The position numbers and the translations under genes are program-made. From positions 861 to 9,441 of the forward strand of contig DCGE01000192.1 of NCBI GenBank assembly GCA_002314525.1: 8,581 nucleotides of DNA, read 5' to 3'. This document shows positions 1 to 6,842 of this stretch, in pieces. Numbering within the stretch: position 1 is the first letter of the stretch; the number at the start of each line of letters is the position of its first letter. The notes beneath the pieces were generated by a model that worked only from the letters and a program-made list of their open reading frames with translations, was not told the origin of the DNA and did not search any database. This DNA comes from Prevotellaceae bacterium UBA1786 (GTDB lineage: Bacteria > Bacteroidota > Bacteroidia > Bacteroidales > Bacteroidaceae).

Positions 1-1018
1 ATGGGGTCGTTGGTTCAAGTCCATCCTGAAGCGCATCGAGATTACTGCCGAAGGCGGTAATCTTTTTGTTTTTGTCGGCCAGTACATAGAAAGGAAGCGA
101 TGCAACACCGAACTTCTTAACCGCAGGCGACTCCCATGCAAGACCATCGTAGAGGTGAGTGGTATGCAATGAGTCCTCGCGGATGAAATCCTGCCATTTG
201 TATTTTGAGCCGTCAAGCGAGATGGAAATGACCTTAATATCATTTTTTTTGCCGTACTGCTCATAGAAATCATCCACTTCTTCAGCAACCTCGTCAGCGT
301 CATTCATCCATGAAGCCCAGAAATATATCAGTTCGTAGCTGTTCTTGTATTTGGCAATATCGACAGTGTCCTTCTTATCAGTCTCCATCCTGATGGAAGG
401 CAAAGCCTTGCCCTTCCTTACGGAGCCCAGCAACTTCAGTCTGCCCTCGAGAGCCTGGACATAGGGATCGTCAGGTTGGACAGTCTTGACGGCCTTAAGC
501 AACGACTTCAATCTGGAAAGATTGATATTGTCGACCTTGACGAAGTAGCGATCAAGGAGATAGATTGCCACGGGAGAGTCAGGATAGGTCTTGATGTAGT
601 GAGTTGCCATGCTGCGTATTTCAGACTCGTCGGTCATCTGGCTGGTCTTCAGACGGAACTCATTCATGATCTCATTGGTTTCGGAGCCTTCGACCGTATA
701 GTTCTTCAGGTCGTTGAGAGAAGCCTCGTAGTGGAGTTTCTTACCGCCTTCGGCAAAGATGACCTGTTCAACGGCATTGGGGAAGACGAGGTAGAACCGA
801 GTCACACCATCGGATACGCCATCGTAGCTGAAATGGCTGCTCTCGATGTAGATCGTGTCGAACGAAGCATTGATGTCGTCTTCATTGTAGATAAAAAGCT
901 TTCCCGTCTTCATGTTGTCGATGTAGCCTGTAAGCCGGAATTTCGGAGCCTTAGGAGAACATGACAACAAGAGGAGTACGAAGGAAAGCAACGATATGAA
1001 CTTGACTGTCTTTTGCAT
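1..1018 (-). CDS. Lipoprotein with DUF4369-like N-terminus and thioredoxin-like domain (partial, C-terminus outside window)
   Basis: My translation gives 339 residues from the ATG at 1018..1016; the gene is cut by the left edge. It begins with a lipoprotein signal (basic QKTVK, hydrophobic run, lipobox LLSC with Cys20), so the mature protein should be lipid-anchored and face the periplasm. Residues ~27-160 resemble the DUF4369 region common in Bacteroidota TlpA/AhpC-like lipoproteins. Residues ~200-339 look like a thioredoxin fold: the strand ELIYFWASW (229-237), a later IKVISISLD strand, and the cis-proline segment ASLPFYVLAD (Pro309). The oddity is the active site. Where family members have WCxxC, this protein reads WASWMNDADE, so both redox cysteines are missing and thiol-disulfide exchange looks impossible. 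A structural, chaperone-like or binding role is inference. The start lies 2 bases after the stop of the FtsX-family permease gene, so it is the last visible gene of the leftward operon. Confidence 0.85.
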   Translation of the reverse strand, partial: MQKTVKFISLLSFVLLLLSCSPKAPKFRLTGYIDNMKTGKLFIYNEDDINASFDTIYIESSHFSYDGVSDGVTRFYLVFPNAVEQVIFAEGGKKLHYEASLNDLKNYTVEGSETNEIMNEFRLKTSQMTDESEIRSMATHYIKTYPDSPVAIYLLDRYFVKVDNINLSRLKSLLKAVKTVQPDDPYVQALEGRLKLLGSVRKGKALPSIRMETDKKDTVDIAKYKNSYELIYFWASWMNDADEVAEEVDDFYEQYGKKNDIKVISISLDGSKYKWQDFIREDSLHTTHLYDGLAWESPAVKKFGVASLPFYVLADKNKKITAFGSNLDALQDGLEPTTP

Positions 1019-1020
1019 TT

Positions 1021-2265
1021 CTATAATTCTGATGATGATTTCGTGAATTTCCTGCTGAGATGCCTGACCGGGAACCATACCGAGACGAATCCGACGATCA
1101 GTACCGTAGCGAATACCACCACGACATCCCATAGGTGGATATTCACAGGGTATGAATCGATGATGTAGCTGCCAGCCGACTGGCCGAACTTGATGACGCC
1201 GTATTCCTGCTGAACATAGCACAGGAGGAGTCCGATGATGATTCCGCCCAACGCCCCGACGATTGATATCAGGCGTCCTTCGTTCATAAAGATGCCGGAG
1301 ATCTGTCGGTCGCTCGCACCAAGATTCCTCAGAGTGATGACATCATGTTTCTTGTCGATGATAAGCATAGAAAGCGAACCGATGATGTTGAAACAGGCAA
1401 TCATGAGGATGAAGGTCAGGAAGACGTATGATATCAGTTTCTCGATCTGCATGATCTTGAATGTCTCAGCCTGTTGTTCGTATCGGTCCTGAACGATGAA
1501 CCCATCACCCAAAAGAGCCTTGATGTCGCTCTTGGCACCGTGGATGCCGACACCGTCAGCGAGTTTGAGTTCGATGCTGCTCACCATGCCCTCCTTCTCG
1601 AAGAGAGTTCTTGCGAAATCGATAGATGTCAAGGCATAATGAGAATCGTATTTCTGTTGCTTGACGCTGAATCCCACACTCGGTGAATAGAGTTCCTCCA
1701 TATTGAAACTCTCGCTCGGATCATTGAGGTCGATACGTTTTCCACCACGGGGAGCGAAGACCTGAATCGGTTCATCGAAGTCTGCCCCCACCCCCAATGA
1801 TGAAAGCAGGTTGATTCCCAAGACACCATAATTGATTATGTCGGCATGGAGCTGGAAGATGCCGTTTCCGAAACAGATATCGTCGATACGGGTCAGTTCT
1901 TCGAAGTTGTCGTCAACACCCTTGACGGTAGCCATGACCTGGCGGTTCTTGGTCATCAGAAGAGCATTATCCTCGACGACCTCAGTATATACGGCAATTC
2001 CGTCGTACTTCTTCAGCGACTGCAGTTCGGGAGCATCCGCACTGATGAATTTTCCCTCTTTCGGCAGGACCTTCAGTTCAGGATCAAAAGCCGTGAAGAG
2101 GTCGGCCACCATATCCTGAAACCCATTGAACACCGAAAGGATGCAAATCATAGCAGCCGTGGCAATAGCCACCCCGCAGACAGAGATCCACGAGATGACA
2201 TTGATTACATGGTGCGACTTCTTTGATACCAGGTACCTACGTGCTATGAAAGCCGGGAAGTTCAT
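1021..2265 (-). CDS. FtsX-family ABC transporter permease, LolC/LolE-like (lipoprotein release)
   Basis: A 414-residue inner-membrane protein. By family it is the transmembrane subunit of an ABC system like LolCDE, which extracts mature lipoproteins from the inner membrane and passes them to a periplasmic carrier. The N-terminus (ARRYL, INVISWISVCGVAIATAAM, LSVFNGFQ) is the characteristic LolC/LolE start. There are four predicted membrane segments: ~20-46, ~277-303, ~330-351 and ~378-399. The large periplasmic MacB-like domain lies between the first two, at ~47-270. The cytoplasmic loop KKHDVITLRNLGAS (305-318) matches the FtsX coupling region that contacts the ATPase. No ATPase gene is next to it, so the LolD partner must be encoded elsewhere. 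The ATG overlaps the rbfA stop as ATGA (2262..2265), indicating translational coupling. Bacteroidota often carry a single LolC/E-like protein that may work as a homodimer; that is inference here, as is the exact substrate. Confidence 0.87.
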   Translation of the reverse strand: MNFPAFIARRYLVSKKSHHVINVISWISVCGVAIATAAMICILSVFNGFQDMVADLFTAFDPELKVLPKEGKFISADAPELQSLKKYDGIAVYTEVVEDNALLMTKNRQVMATVKGVDDNFEELTRIDDICFGNGIFQLHADIINYGVLGINLLSSLGVGADFDEPIQVFAPRGGKRIDLNDPSESFNMEELYSPSVGFSVKQQKYDSHYALTSIDFARTLFEKEGMVSSIELKLADGVGIHGAKSDIKALLGDGFIVQDRYEQQAETFKIMQIEKLISYVFLTFILMIACFNIIGSLSMLIIDKKHDVITLRNLGASDRQISGIFMNEGRLISIVGALGGIIIGLLLCYVQQEYGVIKFGQSAGSYIIDSYPVNIHLWDVVVVFATVLIVGFVSVWFPVRHLSRKFTKSSSEL

Positions 2266-2633
2266 TGTTCAGTTTCCTTGGTTTCCACCTTATTGGGATT
2301 GGAGCTGAGAAGTCGGTCGATATTCTCGAGATAGTCTAAAGAGTCGTCGATGAAGAACTTCAGTTCAGGAATGATACGAAGCTGATGGCGCTCGAGGTTT
2401 CCGAGTTCGAACCGGATCTGAGAAGCATGTTCGTTGATATTCTGAAGCAGTTCGTCAGCCTTCTCAGACGGGAAAATGCTAAGATAAGCCTTTGCCACGC
2501 TGAGGTCGCTACTCACCCTTACGACACTCACACTTACCAGCACACCCTTCACCTTGCGGGTCTGCTGTTGGAAAATTGTACTCAGATCCTTCTGGATGAG
2601 TCTTGCAATCTTATTCTGTCTTGTAGTTTCCAT
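2262..2633 (-). CDS. rbfA: 30S ribosome-binding factor A
   Basis: A 123-residue cytoplasmic protein with the RbfA single KH-like fold. It binds the immature 30S subunit and helps 16S rRNA 5'-end maturation and cold adaptation. Family signatures are the opening TTRQNKIARLIQKDLSTIFQ helix (3-22), the beta strand motif SSDLSVAKAYLSIF (41-54) and the C-terminal RIIPELKFFIDDSLDYLENI (86-105), followed by DRLL. The length is normal for the family, with a short charged tail (residues ~111-123). The start at 2633 places the TTRQ..KI helix at the N-terminus, as in other RbfA proteins. The leader upstream is A/C-rich (AACAACAACAAACC, minus strand) with no Shine-Dalgarno, which suits Bacteroidota translation initiation. 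It follows the O-methyltransferase gene after 59 bases and overlaps the permease gene by 4 bases. Confidence 0.95.
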   Translation of the reverse strand: METTRQNKIARLIQKDLSTIFQQQTRKVKGVLVSVSVVRVSSDLSVAKAYLSIFPSEKADELLQNINEHASQIRFELGNLERHQLRIIPELKFFIDDSLDYLENIDRLLSSNPNKVETKETEQ

Positions 2634-2665
2634 CGTTTTTTTGGTTTGTTGTTGTTTTGTGGGGG

Positions 2666-2695
2666 CTAGCTATTCTAGGAGAACTAGCTATTCTA
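2666..2695. repeat. Short direct repeat forming a hairpin between O-methyltransferase gene and rbfA
   Basis: The 12-mer CTAGCTATTCTA occurs at 2666..2677 and again at 2684..2695, an 18-base period. The second copy runs into the stop codon of the O-methyltransferase gene (2693..2695). The unit is partly self-complementary. TAGCTATTCT (2667..2676) can pair with AGAA (2680..2683) and TAGCTA (2685..2690), giving a 10-bp stem with one bulged base and a 3-base loop. It is not followed by a U-run in the minus-strand transcript, so it does not look like an intrinsic terminator. An mRNA-processing or stability hairpin before rbfA, or a chance tandem duplication, are both possible. Confidence 0.55.
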
Positions 2696-3346
2696 TAGGA
2701 GGGACGGTTTGAGCCGGATGACACTGAGTCCGTCCCTCACCGGGATGATGACCTTTTCCACCCTGTCGTCATTTGCAACCATATCGTTGAACTCCATCAC
2801 ACCGACGATCTGCTGGTCCTTGTGTGTGACAAAGCCCTCAGGAGCATCATCAAGCACGTGACCGTCCCACAAAGTGTTGTCAGCGATGATGTATCCGCCG
2901 GGATTCATGTAATCCATCACGAGGTTGTAATAGTCAGGATAGATACGCTTGTTACCGTCAATGAATACCATGTCGTATCTGAGTCCGAGTTTCGGCACCA
3001 AGTCCATCGCATCACCGATATGGAACTCCACCTTGTCAGCCCAAGGCGAATTCTCAATCCAAGGTCGGGTGAAGTCCTCGAGTTCGTCGAATATCTCAAT
3101 GGTATGGAGTTTTGCCCCTTCTACCAGTCCCTCAGCCATACAGAGAGCAGAATAGCCACTGAAAGTACCTATCTCGAGTACCGTCTTCGGTCGGATCATC
3201 TGCGTGAGCATTTTCAGGAGGCGTCCCTGAATATGTCCGCTTGCCATACGGCCATAGAGCAGTTTTGTCTGAGTGGCACGATACAGACGATGAAGGTATT
3301 CGCCTTCCCTGTCAATATGCTGGGCTATGTATTCCTCGACCGTCAT
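2693..3346 (-). CDS. SAM-dependent O-methyltransferase (catechol-OMT/CCoAOMT-like family)
   Basis: A 217-residue soluble class I methyltransferase. The SAM-binding motif I is VLEIGTFSGYSALCMAEG (56-73), followed by the acidic ribose-binding strand HTIEIFDE (81-88) and motif IGDAMDLVP (110-118). The segment DMVFIDGNKRIYPDYY (125-140) and IADNTLWDG (154-162) match the divalent-metal site of the cation-dependent O-methyltransferase family: Asp130, Asp156 and Asn157 align with its metal ligands. Length fits the bacterial members, which are about 210-220 residues. The natural substrate is unknown; small catechol-like or hydroxylated molecules are the family's usual acceptors. The start codon overlaps the aroQ stop by one base (TGATG, 3344..3348), so the two are probably translationally coupled. 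The link to the shikimate-pathway gene may be conserved synteny rather than a shared pathway. Confidence 0.9.
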   Translation of the reverse strand: MTVEEYIAQHIDREGEYLHRLYRATQTKLLYGRMASGHIQGRLLKMLTQMIRPKTVLEIGTFSGYSALCMAEGLVEGAKLHTIEIFDELEDFTRPWIENSPWADKVEFHIGDAMDLVPKLGLRYDMVFIDGNKRIYPDYYNLVMDYMNPGGYIIADNTLWDGHVLDDAPEGFVTHKDQQIVGVMEFNDMVANDDRVEKVIIPVRDGLSVIRLKPSLL

Positions 3347-3771
3347 CAGTTCATTCTCTCGATAAGAGCCTCAACGGCAAGTCGGTAGGAGTCGAGTCCG
3401 AAGCCAAAGATGGTTCCGATACATACAGGAGAGATCATCGATACATGACGATAGTCCTCCCTTTGCATCACATTTGAAAGATGGACCTCAACCACAGGAG
3501 CCTTTATTGCCCTGATGGCATCCTGGATACCGATGCTGGTATGTGTGTAAGCCCCTGCATTCAAGATGATTCCGTCAGCATCGAAGCCCACCTCCTGCAG
3601 CCGTGAGATAATCTCACCCTCTACATTCGACTGCCATGCCACAATATCGACATGAGGATATCGAGACTGTAACTCAACGAGATAGTCATCGAAGCTGCGA
3701 TCACCATATATACCCGGTTCGCGCCTTCCGATGAGATTGATATTCGGTCCGTTTACGATATGAATCTTCAT
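3346..3771 (-). CDS. aroQ: Type II 3-dehydroquinate dehydratase
   Basis: A 141-residue enzyme that converts 3-dehydroquinate to 3-dehydroshikimate, the third step of the shikimate pathway, usually as a cytoplasmic dodecamer. The N-terminal NGPNINLIGRREPGIYG (7-23) holds the mobile-loop arginine (Arg17) and catalytic tyrosine (Tyr22). NAGAYTHTS (71-79) supplies Asn71 and His77. EVHLSN (95-100) supplies Glu95 and the catalytic base His97. REDYRHVS (104-111) supplies Arg108. These match the active-site set known from the type II family. The length is typical and the gene looks intact. It is the first gene of the leftward operon, with a TTTG/TAACTTTG promoter about 20 bases upstream of the ATG. 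It is divergently oriented to feoAB. Confidence 0.96.
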   Translation of the reverse strand: MKIHIVNGPNINLIGRREPGIYGDRSFDDYLVELQSRYPHVDIVAWQSNVEGEIISRLQEVGFDADGIILNAGAYTHTSIGIQDAIRAIKAPVVEVHLSNVMQREDYRHVSMISPVCIGTIFGFGLDSYRLAVEALIERMN

Positions 3772-3792
3772 ATTGACTATATATTATGTGTG

Positions 3793-3824
3793 CAAAGTTA
3801 CGAAATTGTAGTGAAAGAAGCAAA
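3793..3824 (-). promoter_or_regulatory. Predicted Bacteroidota-type promoter for the aroQ operon
   Basis: On the minus strand there is a TTTG at 3824..3821, a 20-base spacer, and TAACTTTG at 3800..3793. This matches the published Bacteroidota consensus (TTG/TTTG at -33, TAnnTTTG at -7). The expected start of transcription is near 3788, leaving a leader of roughly 15-20 bases before the aroQ ATG at 3771. Confidence 0.7.
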
Positions 3825-3831
3825 AAAATAT

Positions 3832-3850
3832 GATTGCCATCGGCAGAATC
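3832..3850. promoter_or_regulatory. Imperfect dyad between the divergent -33 elements (candidate operator)
   Basis: GATTGCC, then ATC, then GGC, two extra bases (AG), and AATC: a seven-pair inverted repeat with a 2-base bulge. It lies exactly between the aroQ -33 element (3821..3824) and the feoAB -33 element (3851..3853), where a regulator could act on both promoters. It does not resemble the classical Fur box. A protein-binding role is inference and chance is not excluded. Confidence 0.25.
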
Positions 3851-3882
3851 TTGCACGGAAAAGAAACTTTTTTGTAACTTTG
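3851..3882 (+). promoter_or_regulatory. Predicted Bacteroidota-type promoter for feoAB
   Basis: TTG at 3851..3853, a 21-base spacer, and TAACTTTG at 3875..3882. The 8-base box is identical to that of the divergent aroQ promoter. The box ends only four bases before the GTG start codon at 3887, so the predicted transcription start lies at or next to the start codon. The mRNA would have almost no 5' leader. Confidence 0.65.
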
Positions 3883-3886
3883 TACC

Positions 3887-6277
3887 GTGAAACTGTCAGA
3901 ACTGAAATCAGGCGAGAGCGGTGTAATAGTAAAAGTACACGGCCACGGTGGGTTCCGCAAACGAATCGTGGAGATGGGCTTCATCAGGGGTACCTTAGTG
4001 GAGTCCGTGCTCAATGCGCCCCTCAACGACCCTGTGAAGTACAAGATCATGGACTACGAGGTCAGTCTTCGTCGTGCTGAGGCAGAACTGGTAGAGATTA
4101 TCAGCAAGGAGGAGGCAAAGAAATGGCACGAAAGCCAGACAGAGCAGCCTTCCATCTATGTTGATGAAGGAGAAATGCTGCACAGAGTAGCCGAAGAGAA
4201 GAGCAAGACTATAAACGTGGTCTTCGTGGGCAATCCGAACTGCGGCAAGACATCTTTGTTCAATATTGCCGGAAATGCTCACGAGAGAGTCGGCAACTAC
4301 TCGGGAGTGACCGTTGACGCAAAGAAAGGCGAACTCGATTTCAACGGCTATCATTTCAATATCTACGACCTTCCCGGCACCTATTCACTGAGTGCTTACA
4401 CACCAGAGGAACTCTATGTCAGGAAATACATCATCGAACAGACTCCAGATGTCATCATCAATGTGGTTGATGCGAGTAACCTGGAGCGCAACCTCTACCT
4501 CACCACCCAAATAATCGACATGGATGTGCCTATCGTCATGGCACTCAATATGTACGACGAACTGCGTGAGAGCGGCAACCAGCTCGACATCCAGCAACTC
4601 GGCAAACTCCTTGGCGTGCCAATCATCCCTACCGTAGGAAGGACCGGCGAGGGTGTAAGCGAACTGCTTCAGACCATAATAGACATCTGCACGAAGGATA
4701 GTCAGTCGCCTTTCCGCCATATCCACGTCAATCACGGCAAACTCATTGAGGATGCCATCGAGGAACTCGAGGTGCCGATACGAGAGAATCCGGAACCGCA
4801 CCATAACTACTCGGGGCGTTTCCTTGCCATCAAACTGCTGGAGAACGACAGACAGGTGGAAGGCATCATACGCAGCCTTCCGAATGCAGAGCAGATCATG
4901 TTCAAACGTTCACTTTGTCAGCAAGCCATCAAGGATGAATGGAACGAAGACTCCGAGAGCGCATTGACCGATGCGAAATATGGTTTCATCCAGGGTGCAC
5001 TCAAGGAATGTCTTATCAGAAAATACCGTAGGATACCGAGCCGTATCCTCACGAAGAGAATAGACGCCATAGTGACCAATCGCTGGTCGGGCTATGGAAT
5101 ATTCCTTCTGCTTATGTACCTTATGTTCTACTGCACCTTTGCCTTAGGTCAGTATCCTATGGACTGGATTGACTCTTTGGTCGGATGGATTGGTGATATC
5201 GTAGCTCGAACCATGCCTGATGGTACACTGAAAGACCTGATAGTCGATGGAATAATTGCTGGTGTAGGTGGAGTGATTGTCTTCCTACCCAATATATTGA
5301 TTCTCTATGCCTTCATCTCGTGGATGGAAGACAGTGGATACATGGCGAGAGTGGCATTCATAATGGACAAGATAATGCACCGCATGGGACTTCACGGCAA
5401 GTCGTTCATACCGATGATAATGGGTTTCGGATGCAGCATTCCTGCCGTTATGGCAACACGAACCATCGAAGACAGAAAATCCCGACTCATAACTATGTTG
5501 ATAGTGCCTCTTATGTCATGTTCAGCACGCCTACCGGTATATATCATCCTCATAGGAGCATTCTTTTCTCACAACAAAGCATTGGTACTTTTCTCACTCT
5601 ATCTCTTCGGCATCGTGATGAGTGTGTTTATGGCACATCTTTTCAGCAAGTTCGTCGTAAAGGGCGAGACGAGTCCATTCGTCATGGAACTGCCTCCATA
5701 CCGCATGCCATCTGCCAAGTCCGTCACCCGCCACACATGGGAGAAAGGCAAGCAATATCTCAAGAAGATGGGTACAACGATACTTGCTGCAAGCATCATC
5801 ATCTGGGTTCTATCTTATTTTCCTCGCCACGAAGAACTTCCTGAAGGTGAGCGTATGGAACAGAGTTACATAGGCCAATTGGGGAAGGCCGTAGAACCCG
5901 TCATCCAGCCTTGCGGGTTGGGGTGGAAAGAAGGTGTGAGCCTCATCACTGGCATCGGAGCAAAGGAAATAGTGGCTTCTACCATGGGAGTGCTCTATTC
6001 CGACAGTGCACCAGAACAATATGATACCACCAAAGATATCGATGACAACGACAGTTCCCGTCTTTCCTTGATACTCGCAGATAGTGGGATGACACCTTTA
6101 GCAGCCTTTGCCTTCTTGACATTTGTGCTTCTGTATTTTCCTTGTATTCCTACTTGCATTGCGATAAGCCATGAATCAGGCCACTGGAAATGGGCCCTCT
6201 TCACAATAGTATATTCCACCTGCCTCGCGTGGGTGTGCTCAACGATAATATTTCAGTTTGGAATGCTGATAATATAA
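3887..6277 (+). CDS. feoB: FeoA-FeoB fusion, ferrous iron transporter
   Basis: A 796-residue inner-membrane Fe(II) importer. Residues 1-75 are a complete FeoA SH3-like domain (KLSELKSGESGVIVKV, EMGFIRGT). After a ~33-residue charged linker comes the FeoB G domain: G1 GNPNCGKTS (115-123), the Thr of G2 in VTV (141-143), G3 DLPG (161-164), G4 NMYD (221-224) and a G5-like TVGRTGEG (249-256). A helical regulatory domain spans ~270-390. The membrane core (~400-796) has the first gate GFGCSIPAVMATRTIE (513-528, Cys515), PLMSCSARLPVY (541-552), the second-gate segment SLITGIGAKEIVAST (685-699) and YFPCIPTC (750-757). The start is GTG at 3887: an in-frame TAA at 3875 excludes anything upstream, and the next ATG (residue 30) would cut into FeoA. 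The FeoA-FeoB fusion is common in Bacteroidota. It heads the rightward operon and is divergent from aroQ. Confidence 0.97.
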   Translation: MKLSELKSGESGVIVKVHGHGGFRKRIVEMGFIRGTLVESVLNAPLNDPVKYKIMDYEVSLRRAEAELVEIISKEEAKKWHESQTEQPSIYVDEGEMLHRVAEEKSKTINVVFVGNPNCGKTSLFNIAGNAHERVGNYSGVTVDAKKGELDFNGYHFNIYDLPGTYSLSAYTPEELYVRKYIIEQTPDVIINVVDASNLERNLYLTTQIIDMDVPIVMALNMYDELRESGNQLDIQQLGKLLGVPIIPTVGRTGEGVSELLQTIIDICTKDSQSPFRHIHVNHGKLIEDAIEELEVPIRENPEPHHNYSGRFLAIKLLENDRQVEGIIRSLPNAEQIMFKRSLCQQAIKDEWNEDSESALTDAKYGFIQGALKECLIRKYRRIPSRILTKRIDAIVTNRWSGYGIFLLLMYLMFYCTFALGQYPMDWIDSLVGWIGDIVARTMPDGTLKDLIVDGIIAGVGGVIVFLPNILILYAFISWMEDSGYMARVAFIMDKIMHRMGLHGKSFIPMIMGFGCSIPAVMATRTIEDRKSRLITMLIVPLMSCSARLPVYIILIGAFFSHNKALVLFSLYLFGIVMSVFMAHLFSKFVVKGETSPFVMELPPYRMPSAKSVTRHTWEKGKQYLKKMGTTILAASIIIWVLSYFPRHEELPEGERMEQSYIGQLGKAVEPVIQPCGLGWKEGVSLITGIGAKEIVASTMGVLYSDSAPEQYDTTKDIDDNDSSRLSLILADSGMTPLAAFAFLTFVLLYFPCIPTCIAISHESGHWKWALFTIVYSTCLAWVCSTIIFQFGMLII

Positions 6278-6290
6278 TTATCTCTTTTTT
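6268..6290 (+). terminator. AT-rich palindrome plus T-run at the end of feoAB (weak terminator or Fur-like operator)
   Basis: GATAAT (6268..6273), ATA, ATTATC (6277..6282) is a perfect inverted repeat spanning the feoAB stop codon. It is followed by TC and a T6 tract (6285..6290), the layout of an intrinsic terminator, though the stem has only one G-C pair. With the preceding T, the halves TGATAAT and ATTATCT match Fur-box half-sites (TGATAAT/ATTATCA) at 7/7 and 6/7. They are separated by 3 bases instead of the 1 expected in the 7-1-7 model. It could attenuate read-through into the beta-barrel gene or bind a metal-responsive regulator. The sequence alone does not decide. Confidence 0.35.
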
Positions 6291-6314
6291 AATCATTTAA
6301 TTCAAAAAAGTAAA

Positions 6315-6842
6315 ATGAAAAAAATTTTTACTCTCGTCGCACTCTTGTGCACAGTTTCTTCACTCTATGCTCAGGACATCTTCGTAGGTGGTAAATTGGG
6401 TTATTCATCAGAAAAGGTAGAAGGCGAAGATCGTGTATCAACTTTTGAAATTTCACCAGAAATCGGTTACTCAATCTCCGAGCGCGGATCATTAGTCCTC
6501 GGACTGGGATATATCAAAACCGATGACGGTATCAACACGTCAAAGGCTTTCGCCCTCACTCCATACTACGAACGTTCGCTCCCACTGACTGAAAAGCTCT
6601 CCTTCAACCTTGATCTCGGACTTGAGTTCGGACGCGTTTTCGGAGAAAGCAACACATTTGGTGTATGGGGTGACGTAGGACTTGAATACATGTTCAACAA
6701 CCACTGGAGCACAAGCCTCAATGTCAACGTATTCGAGTTCGGAAAGGCATTTGCCGACGGCGACGGACCTAGCGTAGGCTTTTCCAATTTTAACCTCTTC
6801 AAGCAGGAATCCCTGTCAGTAGCTTTCTACTACTACTTCTAA
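6315..6842 (+). CDS. Small outer-membrane beta-barrel protein (porin-like) in the feo cluster
   Basis: A 175-residue secreted protein of unrecognised specific function. It has a Sec signal peptide (KKIFTLVALLCTVSSLYAQ) with likely cleavage after Ala19, leaving a mature chain of ~156 residues starting at Gln20. Cys12 lies in the hydrophobic core and does not form a lipobox. The mature part is rich in alternating polar/aromatic stretches such as FVGGKLGYSS, SLVLGLGYIK, LSFNLDLGLEFGRVF and TFGVWGDVGLEYMF. It ends with SVAFYYYF, a terminal phenylalanine typical of outer-membrane barrels. I count about eight strands, fitting an OmpA/OmpX-sized or 'porin family' barrel too narrow for a large channel. 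It follows feoAB by 37 bases, with no strong promoter seen between them, and abuts the next gene. A role in iron entry or envelope sensing is inferred only from context. Confidence 0.82.
   Translation: MKKIFTLVALLCTVSSLYAQDIFVGGKLGYSSEKVEGEDRVSTFEISPEIGYSISERGSLVLGLGYIKTDDGINTSKAFALTPYYERSLPLTEKLSFNLDLGLEFGRVFGESNTFGVWGDVGLEYMFNNHWSTSLNVNVFEFGKAFADGDGPSVGFSNFNLFKQESLSVAFYYYF

Noticed and set aside
243..250. A8 run in the coding strand of the lipoprotein gene as a possible slippage or phase-variation site
   Set aside because: The frame continues correctly through it (Lys-Lys-Asn) into recognisable thioredoxin-fold sequence, and eight bases is modest for an AT-rich stretch. Nothing else suggests programmed frameshifting.
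476..964. Plus-strand open frame of 162 codons
   Set aside because: It lies wholly antisense to the lipoprotein gene, which has a lipobox and recognisable domains. The frame shows no family signature or start context.
1846..2226. Plus-strand open frame of 126 codons
   Set aside because: It is antisense to the FtsX-family permease gene, which is well supported. No promoter or motif supports the opposite frame.
2822..3388. Plus-strand open frame of 188 codons
   Set aside because: It is antisense to the O-methyltransferase gene and the aroQ end, whose catalytic motifs are intact. The translated product has no recognisable fold and looks like a codon-bias shadow.
5320..5844. Plus-strand open frame of 174 codons inside feoAB
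   Set aside because: It is an out-of-frame reading of the FeoB membrane core. It is rich in His/Arg/Ser with no domain.
6257..6286. Possible promoter for the beta-barrel gene (TTTG at 6257..6260 with a TA-rich box near 6279)
   Set aside because: The downstream box matches TAnnTTTG poorly (TATCTCTT), so it was not listed as a promoter.
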